This document shows positions 24,159 through 32,115 of a stretch of DNA of 38,748 nucleotides, piece after piece (position 1 is the stretch's first letter; every line of letters begins with the position of its first letter). Location of the stretch: assembly GCA_030266405.1 (NCBI GenBank), contig JAJDHW010000004.1, positions 1 through 38,748 on the forward strand. The letters run 5' to 3'. Origin of the DNA: Methanobrevibacter sp. OttesenSCG-928-I08. GTDB taxonomy: Archaea; Methanobacteriota; Methanobacteria; Methanobacteriales; Methanobacteriaceae. The translations under genes were made by a program, and so were the position numbers. The notes beneath the pieces were generated by a model. The model searched no databases. It saw nothing but the letters and a program-made list of their open reading frames with translations, and was not told where the DNA came from.

Positions 24159-24433
24159 AAATTATTTTTTTTACATATTCATTCATTATTTTACTCTTAT
24201 AAAAGCATGTTTTTTTTGAAAAATTTTTAATTTTTAATAAATCACTTAAACAAATCTAATTTAATTTCTTACTTTTGAGCTAAATTTTCAGAAATTTAAG
24301 CTACTCGGAAGAGTACTTCCACTATATTTATATACTATAAAAATTATAAAATATATTAAATATGAAAATTATTCGAAATTTATATTTCATATTTATTTAA
24401 AATATTTATTTAATAATTGGTTTTGGCGGTTTC

Positions 24434-25021
24434 ATGATAGTTATAGGAATTTTAGATCTTCAGGGTGCAGTTAGTGAGCACTATGATATTACAAAAAAAG
24501 CAATAGAAAATTTAAATATTGAAGCTGAAGTAAAACCTGTTAGATATAAAGATGAAATTAAGGAATGTAATGGAATCATCATATCTGGTGGGGAAAGTAC
24601 TGTAATTGGCAAAATCATTTATGAAAGAGAAATAGATAAAGTTATTAAAGAAAATCAAATTCCAGTTTTTGGAACATGTGCAGGAATGGTTTTACTTGCT
24701 AAGAAAACTGATTTCAACCAAAATTTACTTGAAATTATGGACATTGAAGTTTTAAGAAATGCCTATGGTAGACAAGTAGATTCATTTGAAAGTGAAATTC
24801 AATTTTTAGATAGAAATTTTCTAGGAGTTTTTATTAGAGCTCCTAGTTTAAAAACTTATGATTCATCAAAGAGGGATATTAAAATTTTATCTAAATTAGA
24901 TTCTAAAATAATAGCTATTCAACAAGGACATAACATAGCTATTTCTTTTCATCCAGAATTAACAGAAGATACTTTTATCCATGAATATTTTATAAAGGAG
25001 GTTTTAAAATGTGTGGAATAG
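24434..25021 (+). CDS. pdxT: Pyridoxal 5'-phosphate synthase glutaminase PdxT
   Basis: A 195-aa class I glutamine amidotransferase that feeds ammonia to PdxS for de novo PLP synthesis. Motifs: IGILDLQGAVSEH at the N-terminus, IISGGESTVIGKII, the nucleophile elbow FGTCAGMVLLAKK (Cys), VFIRAP and the His-Glu dyad in ISFHPELTED. Length matches the family. pdxS is not in this window. Its last 13 bases overlap the glutamate synthase amidotransferase gene, whose strong AAAGGAGG ribosome site lies inside pdxT, so the two are translated together. Confidence 0.95.
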   Translation: MIVIGILDLQGAVSEHYDITKKAIENLNIEAEVKPVRYKDEIKECNGIIISGGESTVIGKIIYEREIDKVIKENQIPVFGTCAGMVLLAKKTDFNQNLLEIMDIEVLRNAYGRQVDSFESEIQFLDRNFLGVFIRAPSLKTYDSSKRDIKILSKLDSKIIAIQQGHNIAISFHPELTEDTFIHEYFIKEVLKCVE

Positions 25022-25926
25022 CAGGAATAGTATATAAAGACAAAAAATTACACAATATTGGAAGCGATATGACAGATATGCTTGATGCACTTCAACATAG
25101 AGGTCCAGATTCAGCAGGATATGCTATTTATGGTGGAAATAATCTTAAAAAAGGAGAATATATCTTAAAAATTCAAGTAAAACATCAAGAAAGATTATTA
25201 AATCAAGTACAAGATGCAATTAATATAATAACTCCTATCAAGTCAGATGAAATCCTCCCATCAATTGGAGATTCTTATGTTTATAAATGTAAAATCGAAC
25301 TTGAGGATTTTAAAGATTTAAAACCTCTTATTTCAAGTGTTGATGCAATTGATGATGTTATAGTATTAAGTGGAACTCATTCTTTTGATATGATTAAAGA
25401 TGTAGGTTCAGTTTTAGATATAGCTAGTAGATATGATGTTAGAAATGTTAAAGGAACACATGCAATTGGTCATACTAGATTTTCAACAGAAAGTAATGTA
25501 GATAGATATCATGCACATCCATTTCAAACTTATATTATTCAAGATATATCAGTGGTTCATAATGGGCAAATTACTAATTATTGGAATGTGAGAGATCCAT
25601 TAGAGAGAAAAGGTCATGTTTTTGAAACATTTAATGATACAGAGTGTTTGGTTCACTATATTGCAGATAAATTAAATACTGGATATTCTTTAGAAGAAGC
25701 TCTAAAACAATCTGTTGAAGATATGGATGGTCCTTTTTCATATATCATTGCTACTCCTCAAGGTATTGGAATAGCTAAAGATAAATTAGGTCTTCGTCCA
25801 GGAGTAATGGCGGAAACTGATGATATTTTTGCTATAGCTTCTGAAGAAACTTCTTTAAGTAAAGTTATTGACACTAAAAACATTGAACAAATTTATCCTG
25901 GGGAAGTAAGGGTTTTTGAGATTTAA
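25009..25926 (+). CDS. Glutamate synthase amidotransferase subunit (GltB N-domain)
   Basis: A 305-aa class II (Ntn) glutamine amidotransferase corresponding to the first domain of GltB. Met is followed directly by Cys2 (MCGIAGIVYKD), the nucleophile after Met removal. ALQHRGPDSAGYAIY, GTHAIGHTRFSTES, VVHNGQITNYWNVRDPLE, FNDTECLVHYIADKL and GPFSYIIATPQGIGIAKDKLGLRPG are all typical. It releases ammonia for the FMN subunit. First of three genes that together equal one GltB; the next starts nine bases on. Confidence 0.92.
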   Translation: MCGIAGIVYKDKKLHNIGSDMTDMLDALQHRGPDSAGYAIYGGNNLKKGEYILKIQVKHQERLLNQVQDAINIITPIKSDEILPSIGDSYVYKCKIELEDFKDLKPLISSVDAIDDVIVLSGTHSFDMIKDVGSVLDIASRYDVRNVKGTHAIGHTRFSTESNVDRYHAHPFQTYIIQDISVVHNGQITNYWNVRDPLERKGHVFETFNDTECLVHYIADKLNTGYSLEEALKQSVEDMDGPFSYIIATPQGIGIAKDKLGLRPGVMAETDDIFAIASEETSLSKVIDTKNIEQIYPGEVRVFEI

Positions 25927-25935
25927 GGTGATATA

Positions 25936-26616
25936 ATGAGTAAAAAAATTATTGAAATTGATGCATCATCACTTACTCCTCGTGAATTAAATGCTAATTT
26001 AAAAAAATTAGCAAAAACTTATGATAAAATTATTGTAAAAAATCCTAATTCAATGCATTATTTAGTTGCAGGATTTGTTGGTGAATCTGAAATAGAAATT
26101 GATGGGTCTGCAGGATATTTTGCTGGAACAATGATTGATCATGTTAATTTAAACATTAAAGGTAATGCAGGATGGTTTGTTGGAGATAATATGACTAATG
26201 GGCAAATTATCGTTGATGGTTCTGTTGGTGATGGTGCAGGTCAGGGAATTTATGGAGGAACTTTAGTTGTCCATAAAAGTGCAGGAGCTAGAACTGGGGA
26301 GATAATGAAAAATGGAACAATTATCATTGGAGGTAATTCTGGTTTCATGACAGGAATATTTATGATGGGCGGACGCATGATTATTCTTGGGGATATTGGT
26401 GAAGATGCTGCAGAATCTATTATTCGTGGAGTTATATATGTTAAAGGAGAAGTTAATAGCTTAGGAAAAAATGCTAAACTTGAAAAAATCAATGATAATG
26501 ATTTAAAAGAGCTTAAAGAAACCTTAAGTAAATATAATTTTGATTTATCTAATGAAGAATATAATGACTTTAAAAAAATCGTTCCTGAAAGTAAAAGGCC
26601 ATTTTATGGAAAATAA
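25936..26616 (+). CDS. Glutamate synthase GXGXG-domain subunit (GltB C-domain)
   Basis: A 226-aa protein equal to the C-terminal beta-helix domain of GltB. It is built of GXGXG-type repeats, for example IEIDGSAGYFAGTMIDH, LNIKGNAGWFVGDNM, IIVDGSVGDGAGQGIYGG and IIIGGNSGFMTG. In GltB this helix is structural and holds the other domains in place. Here it is a free subunit between the amidotransferase and FMN subunits. AGGTG lies five bases before its ATG. Confidence 0.92.
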   Translation: MSKKIIEIDASSLTPRELNANLKKLAKTYDKIIVKNPNSMHYLVAGFVGESEIEIDGSAGYFAGTMIDHVNLNIKGNAGWFVGDNMTNGQIIVDGSVGDGAGQGIYGGTLVVHKSAGARTGEIMKNGTIIIGGNSGFMTGIFMMGGRMIILGDIGEDAAESIIRGVIYVKGEVNSLGKNAKLEKINDNDLKELKETLSKYNFDLSNEEYNDFKKIVPESKRPFYGK

Positions 26617-26634
26617 TTAAAAAGAGGTGAAAGA

Positions 26635-28122
26635 ATGCCATTTAAAGTAGATAAAGATCCAATGTTATGTAAAAGAAATTTTGATAGGCCAGGATGTTGT
26701 TGGTATTTATGTGACAATATTGATGAAAATTCATGTGAAAAATGTTTTTCATGTTATAATAATTGTCCACATGATGTTTATGAGATGGTTGGTGGAGAAT
26801 CATATCCATTAAATCAAAACAACTGTGTTGGATGTAGGATTTGTCTGGAAATGTGTCCTAATAAAGCTATTAAAGTTAATGCAGTACCAAATGATCCAAG
26901 AGAAGATTGGGGATATAATGATATTGAAGAAATTGTTAGAAAATCTAATACTGGTTCATATAAACTTAGAAGTACAGGTGCTTTAAGAGAAATTCCTACT
27001 TTTGATGATTTGGTTGTTATTCCAGCTCAAGCTTCAAGACCTCCTCTTGATACATATCGGGAACCTTGTGGAACTGATGTTGTTCTTGGAGATAGGTATG
27101 CTGAAAATCCTTTAAAAATTGATATTCCTATAATGATTGGAGCTATGTCTTTTGGAGCTTTAAGTAAAGAAGCAAAAATGGCTTTAGCTCTTGGTTCATC
27201 TCTTGCAGGTACAGCTACAAATACTGGTGAGGGAGGTATGCTTCCAGAAGAACGTGAGCTAGCAGATAAATTAATAGCTCAATATGCTTCTGGTAGATTT
27301 GGTGTCTCAGCAGACTATTTAAATAAAGCTGATGCAGTTGAAATTAAAATTGGTCAAGGAGCTAAATCTGGAATGGGCGGCCATTTACTTGGTGAAAAGG
27401 TAACTGCTGAGGTTGCAAAAATTAGAATGATTCCAGAAGGTTCTGATGCACTTTCACCTGCAAGACACATGGATATTGTAGGTCCTGAGGATTTAAGTAT
27501 GAAAATTTCTCAACTTAGGGAAATTACTGAATGGAAAATCCCAATTATGGTTAAATTTGCATCAGGAAGAGTTGCATCTGATGTTAAAATAGCTGCAAAA
27601 GGTGGAGCAGATATAATTGTTGTTGATGGTATGCAAGGTGGAACTGGTGCAGGACCTGATGTAATTATGGAACACTCTGGAATTCCAACACTTGCTTCTG
27701 TTGTTGAGGCAGATAAAGCTTTAAAAGAAGTTAATTTGAGAGAAGAAGTTTCTTTAGTTGCAGCTGGAGGTATTAGAAGTGGTGCAGATTTAGCTAAAAC
27801 ATTAGCTTTAGGTGCTGATGCAGTATATATTGCAACATCTGCATTAATATCTATAGGTTGTAATGTTTGTCAGGTTTGTTATTCAGGAACATGTAGAAAA
27901 GGAATAGCTACTCAGGATATTTCATTAAGACACAGACTTGATTATAAAAAAATGGGATTAAATGTAGCTAATTATCTTAAAGCTATGACACAAGAAGCAT
28001 GTATGTTAGTCCAACAAGCTGGAAATACACATCTTTCAAAACTTGAAAAAGAAAATTTAAGAGCTTTAACTTTAGAAGCTTCTGCATTATCTGGAGTTCC
28101 TATGGCAGGAAATGATATTTAA
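26635..28122 (+). CDS. Glutamate synthase FMN/Fe-S subunit with ferredoxin domain
   Basis: A 495-aa catalytic subunit that joins ammonia and 2-oxoglutarate. Residues about 1-85 carry Cys clusters including a ferredoxin-like pair, CEKCFSCYNNCP and CVGCRICLEMCP. The FMN TIM barrel follows: IMIGAMSFGALSKEAKMALA, TGEGGMLPEER, IKIGQGAKSGMGGHL, IMVKFASGRVASDVKIAAKGGAD (quoted in part), DGMQGGTGAGP and VAAGGIRSGADLAKTLALGAD. The [3Fe-4S]-type cluster is CNVCQVCYSGTCRKG. No GltD-like NAD(P)H subunit is adjacent, so electrons probably come from ferredoxin. Third of the split GltB genes. Confidence 0.93.
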   Translation: MPFKVDKDPMLCKRNFDRPGCCWYLCDNIDENSCEKCFSCYNNCPHDVYEMVGGESYPLNQNNCVGCRICLEMCPNKAIKVNAVPNDPREDWGYNDIEEIVRKSNTGSYKLRSTGALREIPTFDDLVVIPAQASRPPLDTYREPCGTDVVLGDRYAENPLKIDIPIMIGAMSFGALSKEAKMALALGSSLAGTATNTGEGGMLPEERELADKLIAQYASGRFGVSADYLNKADAVEIKIGQGAKSGMGGHLLGEKVTAEVAKIRMIPEGSDALSPARHMDIVGPEDLSMKISQLREITEWKIPIMVKFASGRVASDVKIAAKGGADIIVVDGMQGGTGAGPDVIMEHSGIPTLASVVEADKALKEVNLREEVSLVAAGGIRSGADLAKTLALGADAVYIATSALISIGCNVCQVCYSGTCRKGIATQDISLRHRLDYKKMGLNVANYLKAMTQEACMLVQQAGNTHLSKLEKENLRALTLEASALSGVPMAGNDI

Positions 28123-28136
28123 ATCATTTCTTAAAC

Positions 28137-28685
28137 TCATTCACTTTGGAGAGCTAAACATAAATTACAAACAGCATTAGGATTATCATCTTGTTTATCT
28201 TTAACAGGACAATAATAAACACCATTTATTTCTTCTACTTCTAAATTTCCAGGAAATGGAGTTCCAACAGGATGAATTGGTTCTTCTATAATATAAGTTG
28301 TATAAAGAGAACATAATGTATAAATTAATGGAAACCTGCTATCTCCTTGATTACTTAATTTATTTTTATTAAATTGATCTTTTAATAAATCAATCGAATG
28401 ATTAAATTCTTCAAAATTTATTTTTGAACTAGTATTACTTTCTTTATATTCATTAATCTCTTTTATACGCATTATAAAATATTTTATATAAACTTCTAAG
28501 TATTTTTCACGATAGCTAGCTTGAACATATTTTCCATCTTCTTTTAAGACATTTGTAGCTATCATCATATCATAAATAGAAATAGATTTCGAATATTCTT
28601 TTAAAATATCAAGAAGATTATTTTTATTAATATTTTCTAAATTTTCAAATCTTGTGAAAATATATTCATCATTTATCATATACAT
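28137..28685 (-). CDS. UPF0305 / DUF2115 family protein
   Basis: A 182-aa methanogen-type conserved protein of unknown function. The C-terminal signature IHPVGTPFPGNLEVEE, then YYCPVKDKQDDNPNAVCNLCLALQ, is how I recognise DUF2115; the Cys in it (CPVK, VCNLC) suggest metal binding. The N-terminal two thirds are helical. It is convergent with the glutamate synthase gene and divergent from the tandem winged-helix gene. No good ribosome site is seen before ATG 28685; ATG 28679 is also possible. Confidence 0.82.
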   Translation of the reverse strand: MYMINDEYIFTRFENLENINKNNLLDILKEYSKSISIYDMMIATNVLKEDGKYVQASYREKYLEVYIKYFIMRIKEINEYKESNTSSKINFEEFNHSIDLLKDQFNKNKLSNQGDSRFPLIYTLCSLYTTYIIEEPIHPVGTPFPGNLEVEEINGVYYCPVKDKQDDNPNAVCNLCLALQSE

Positions 28686-28759
28686 TAAGTTTTGATTTTT
28701 CTTAAATTAAATTTTTTCATAAATTTTAAGAATATAAAAAAATAATATATAAGAATTAT

Positions 28760-29227
28760 ATGATTACAATTACAAAAAGAGAAGAACTTGTTTTAAATCA
28801 AATTAAAATATTTCATTTAGAGTATGATGACGAAATACCAGAAAATGCTTTAAAAGAGGAGTTAAAAATTTATGAACATGAATTAAATGAAATATTAAAT
28901 GTATTAGATAGTAAAAAATTAATTAAATATGAAAATAACAAAATTAAATTAATTGATTCTGAAAAGATTATCAATACAGTTGCTTCAAATAAAGAAGTAA
29001 AACTTGCAGAACTTGATCAAAAAGAAAAAGATTCAATTGAAATTATTAAAAAAATTGTAAATGAAGATAATTTAGTTTCTAAATATATATTAGAAGGTAA
29101 TTTACTTTATGGTGATTTAAAATTAACTAATTTTAGAATGTATCATATTATTCTTTCTCTTGAAAATAAAGGTATTTTAAAAAAAGTAGTAAACAGTGAT
29201 GGGGAATATTATTTATTACTTTTATAA
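28760..29227 (+). CDS. Tandem winged-helix-like protein
   Basis: A 155-aa protein with two similar helix-rich halves that look like winged helices: EELVLNQIKIFHLEYDDEIP to LIKYENNKIKLID, and QKEKDSIEIIKKIVNEDN to GILKKVVNSDGEYYLLLL, each ending in a beta-hairpin wing. No named family is recognised. There is no Shine-Dalgarno, and ATATAAAAA lies about 25 bp before the ATG, so translation is probably leaderless. A DNA-binding or architectural role is inferred. It converges with the hydrolase gene. Confidence 0.65.
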   Translation: MITITKREELVLNQIKIFHLEYDDEIPENALKEELKIYEHELNEILNVLDSKKLIKYENNKIKLIDSEKIINTVASNKEVKLAELDQKEKDSIEIIKKIVNEDNLVSKYILEGNLLYGDLKLTNFRMYHIILSLENKGILKKVVNSDGEYYLLLL

Positions 29228-29258
29228 ATTTAAAACTATAAAATCCATATTTTAAATA

Positions 29259-30059
29259 TTATTCATTGCTTTTATAACTTAATAAAAATTCTAAAATTAA
29301 ACCATTTAAATAATCTATATTTTTATCAATGAATACATTATGTTTTCCATAGTCTAATATTTCTAATTTAGAATTGGGAATTTTTTCATATAAATTATAA
29401 GAAAGCTCTGGACTTGTTAAATCATCATTTTTACTTGTAATAATTAATGTTTTACATTTTATATTTTCAAGGGACTCTTCTCTATTAAATGTTTCTCCAG
29501 CTTCTATTGCCTTAATTAAATTTTCACAATCAAAAATTTCACTTTTTTCACGCTTAATATTATCTAATTCATTTTTATTTAATGCGATAATATCTTTTGG
29601 AAGTACATAAGGCATTATTGTATCTATATATTCTTCAGGCCCTTTTTTTAATGCATTTTTTAAATCTATAAAACATTTTTTAAGATTTTTATCAGCTTTT
29701 ACATATGTAGATATTAATACAAGAGATGTAACAAGATTAGGATGGGTTAGTGCAAGTTCAATAGCTACATTTCCTCCTAATGAAAAACCTATAACATGAC
29801 ATTTGCTAATATTTAAATAATCTAATAAGTTATATACATCTTCTGTAAATAATGGAATTGATATAGGGGTTTCTCCAATATCTGTTTTCCCATGGCCTCT
29901 TAAATCTAAACTTATAATTTTGAAGTTATTTTTTATTTTAGAAGAAATTACATTCCAATAATTCAAATCATCAGATAATCCGTGAATTAATACAATAGGA
30001 AATCCTTTTCCTTCTATTTTATAATTCATTTTTAAATGATCTATATTTTCATTTTTCAT
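29259..30059 (-). CDS. Alpha/beta-hydrolase fold protein
   Basis: A 266-aa serine hydrolase. Motifs: VLIHGLSDDLNYW (oxyanion region), LDLRGHGKTDI, the nucleophile elbow GFSLGGNVA, TLIITSKNDDLTSPE (acid) and DYGKHNVF (His). It is most like the BioH/MhpC/epoxide-hydrolase group; the substrate is unknown. I prefer ATG 30059, since GTGGTTATA just upstream can act as the ribosome site; GTG 30068 is the alternative. It is a stand-alone gene divergent from nikR, across a 186-bp AT-rich spacer. Confidence 0.9.
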   Translation of the reverse strand: MKNENIDHLKMNYKIEGKGFPIVLIHGLSDDLNYWNVISSKIKNNFKIISLDLRGHGKTDIGETPISIPLFTEDVYNLLDYLNISKCHVIGFSLGGNVAIELALTHPNLVTSLVLISTYVKADKNLKKCFIDLKNALKKGPEEYIDTIMPYVLPKDIIALNKNELDNIKREKSEIFDCENLIKAIEAGETFNREESLENIKCKTLIITSKNDDLTSPELSYNLYEKIPNSKLEILDYGKHNVFIDKNIDYLNGLILEFLLSYKSNE

Positions 30060-30245
30060 TATAACCACATTTTTAATCGGAAATTATTTATATTTTAATT
30101 TCTTAAATATAATAAAATTAATTTCTTATTTTTGTTTTATTTTAAAAGTATTAAAAAATCCTAAATTAATCATAACATTTATATATTCTAATTTACAATT
30201 ATTATTTATATTGAATTATTTATTATTATTAAAAGGTTTTTTACT

Positions 30246-30665
30246 ATGATGCGTATAAGTATGTCACTACCTAAGAAGTTATTGTCTGATTTTGATGAAG
30301 TTTTAAAAGATAGAGGTTACCAATCTCGTTCTAAGGGTATCAGAGATGCTCTTCAAGATTACATTGTTAGATATCAATGGATGAATGAAATGGAAGGAGA
30401 AAGAATCGGTATTATTACAATCATTTATGATCATCACTATACTGGTGTAATGGAAAGCTTAGCAGAAATCCAACATAACTTTAGAAATGAAATAAACACT
30501 AGCATGCATATACATATGACTGAAAAGTATTGTATGGAAATTGTAGTTGTAAATGGAGATATTAATGATATTAGGGAGTTAACAGAAAAAATGATGAGAC
30601 TTAAAGGTGTTGAACATGTTAAACTCACTAGTACTGCTAATGGTGAATCTATAAATGATATTTAA
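30246..30665 (+). CDS. nikR: Nickel-responsive regulator NikR
   Basis: A 139-aa RHH-ACT transcription factor that binds operators when nickel is present. The RHH is ISMSLPKKLLSDFDEVLKDRG plus SRSKGIRDALQDYI (first stretch quoted in part). All four square-planar nickel ligands of E. coli NikR are matched: His77 (EIQHNF), His88 and His90 (MHIHM) and Cys96 (KYCMEI). The C-terminal ACT-like domain ends with RLKGVEHVKLTS. It should control nickel uptake, but no Ni-transporter gene is adjacent. The hydrogenase protease hycI lies 0.85 kb downstream. A T-tract terminator follows. Confidence 0.93.
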   Translation: MMRISMSLPKKLLSDFDEVLKDRGYQSRSKGIRDALQDYIVRYQWMNEMEGERIGIITIIYDHHYTGVMESLAEIQHNFRNEINTSMHIHMTEKYCMEIVVVNGDINDIRELTEKMMRLKGVEHVKLTSTANGESINDI

Positions 30666-30667
30666 TT

Positions 30668-30698
30668 AAAGTTTTTTTTTAAAACTTTATTTTTTTTT
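30668..30698 (+). terminator. nikR terminator
   Basis: AAAGTTTT and AAAACTTT form an 8-bp stem around a T5 loop, followed by A and nine T, directly after the nikR stop. It sits 11 bases before the methyltransferase start. Confidence 0.7.
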
Positions 30699-30709
30699 AC
30701 TAGACTTTT

Positions 30710-31504
30710 ATGAAATTTTTAACTACTTCTTATCACTTTAATTTATTAAGAGATTTAGAAAGACTTTCAGCTTTTTATGAAGCTATTAATGACTTTTTTT
30801 TATTAAATAAGCATAAAATAAATATCACAGTATTAGATATAGGTTGTGGAAGTGGAGTTTTATCTTATTTTGCCCTAAATCATGCTGAATCAATAATAGC
30901 TATTGAAAAAGATGTTGAAACTTTTAAATGCGCAAAAGAAAATCTTAAAAATTTTAATAACATTGAACTTATAAATTCAGATGTTTTAGATGTTGATTTT
31001 AAAACTAAAGCCGATTTAGTTATATGTGAAATGTTAGATACTGCATTAATTGATGAAGAAGAAGTAATAGCTTTAAACTATATTCATGATTTTTTAAATC
31101 CAGATTTTCAAATTATTCCAGAGGGCATAATTAATTATGCAGAACTTGTTTGGACAAATAGAGATTATCTCCATTATGAAGATGAAACAGTTAAAAATAA
31201 TTATGAAATTATATCAAATAGCTTAAATTATTCTAATTTTGATTTTTCTAAAAAAATAGATAGAAATTTTAGGAAAGTTCTTGAATTTGATATTATTAAG
31301 GACTCTATTTTAAATTCAATAAAAATTACAACATTTACTAAAGTTTTTAAAAACATAATTTCTGGACCAACTCCAATGATGAATCCAGAAATCTTTATTC
31401 CACTTCCTGAAACTAAAGTTAAAGCTGGAGATAAAATAAAAATTCACCTAGAATATATTATGGGTGGAGGATTAGATTCTATTAAAACAGATATTATTAG
31501 GTGA
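30710..31504 (+). CDS. PRMT-like SAM-dependent methyltransferase (COG4076-like)
   Basis: A 264-aa methyltransferase. SAM motif I is TVLDIGCGSGVLSYFA (about residues 40-55), motif II IAIEKD. The N-terminal YHFNLLRDLERLSAFYEAI resembles motif X of protein arginine methyltransferases. ICEMLDTALIDEEE places Glu107 and Glu116 nine residues apart, as in the PRMT double-E loop, and a beta-barrel-like C-terminal part follows. The PRMT THW loop is not conserved (GPTPMMNPEIF in that place). The substrate could be protein or RNA. It has no good ribosome site, and ends just before hycI, whose AGGTG overlaps its last codons. Confidence 0.75.
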   Translation: MKFLTTSYHFNLLRDLERLSAFYEAINDFFLLNKHKINITVLDIGCGSGVLSYFALNHAESIIAIEKDVETFKCAKENLKNFNNIELINSDVLDVDFKTKADLVICEMLDTALIDEEEVIALNYIHDFLNPDFQIIPEGIINYAELVWTNRDYLHYEDETVKNNYEIISNSLNYSNFDFSKKIDRNFRKVLEFDIIKDSILNSIKITTFTKVFKNIISGPTPMMNPEIFIPLPETKVKAGDKIKIHLEYIMGGGLDSIKTDIIR

Positions 31505-31508
31505 TTTT

Positions 31509-31982
31509 ATTTCAATTAGAGAAGAACTAGATTTATTTTTAAAAAATCATGAAAAACTAGTTATTATGGGTGTTGGAAATGATTTAAAAGGAGATGATGG
31601 TGTAGGTCCTTTTATTATTAATGAATTAAAAAATATAAATAATCAAAAGCTTGTTTTAATTGATGCATCAACAGTTCCTGAAAACTTTACAGGATTAATT
31701 AAAAAAGAAAATCCAAGTCATATTATAATAATTGATGCTACTTTAATGGATAAAAAACCAGGAACAATAGGAATATTTAGTAAAGAAGAATTTAAAAATA
31801 TTAATATTTCTACTCATGCAATGAGTTTATCATACTTAATTAGATATTTAGAAGAAAGTAATTCATTTAAAATTTTATTTATAGGAATTCAACCTGAAAA
31901 ATTAGATTTTTCAAATACATTATCTTTAGATGTTAAAAAAAGTGCTCATGATTTAATTAATTTAATTAAAAGTTTTTTTTAA
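31509..31982 (+). CDS. hycI: Hydrogenase maturation protease HycI, apparent ATT start
   Basis: Endoprotease that trims the large-subunit C-terminus after nickel insertion. Motifs: MGVGNDLKGDDGVGP (Asp ligand), LIDASTVPENF (Asp), STHAMSLSYLIRYLEE (His) and FIGIQPEKLDF, all close to E. coli HycI. The first in-frame ATG (31566) would drop the first beta-strand (EKLVIMGVGN) and has no ribosome site. The frame is open from an upstream TAG with no ATG, GTG or TTG before 31566, but AGGTG (31499-31503) lies five bases before ATT 31509, the spacing usual here. I therefore propose ATT as start, giving 157 aa beginning ISIREELDLFLKNHEK (initiator read as Met). Coupled to the methyltransferase gene. Confidence 0.82.
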   Translation: MSIREELDLFLKNHEKLVIMGVGNDLKGDDGVGPFIINELKNINNQKLVLIDASTVPENFTGLIKKENPSHIIIIDATLMDKKPGTIGIFSKEEFKNINISTHAMSLSYLIRYLEESNSFKILFIGIQPEKLDFSNTLSLDVKKSAHDLINLIKSFF

Positions 31983-32115
31983 ATATATATTTTTTTTATT
32001 ATTTTTGATTATATCTTATTTTTTTTATTATTTATAAAAAATGTATTTCAATAAAAAAATTATAAACTTATTCTAAGTATAAAAGCTTTTTAAATAAAAA
32101 TACCAATAGTATATT

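Noticed and set aside
24302-24320. Short hairpin TACTC-GGAA-GAGTA / GGAAG-AGTA-CTTCC before pdxT
   Set aside because: Two competing 5-bp stems without a T-tract or nearby start; too weak to call a riboswitch or terminator.
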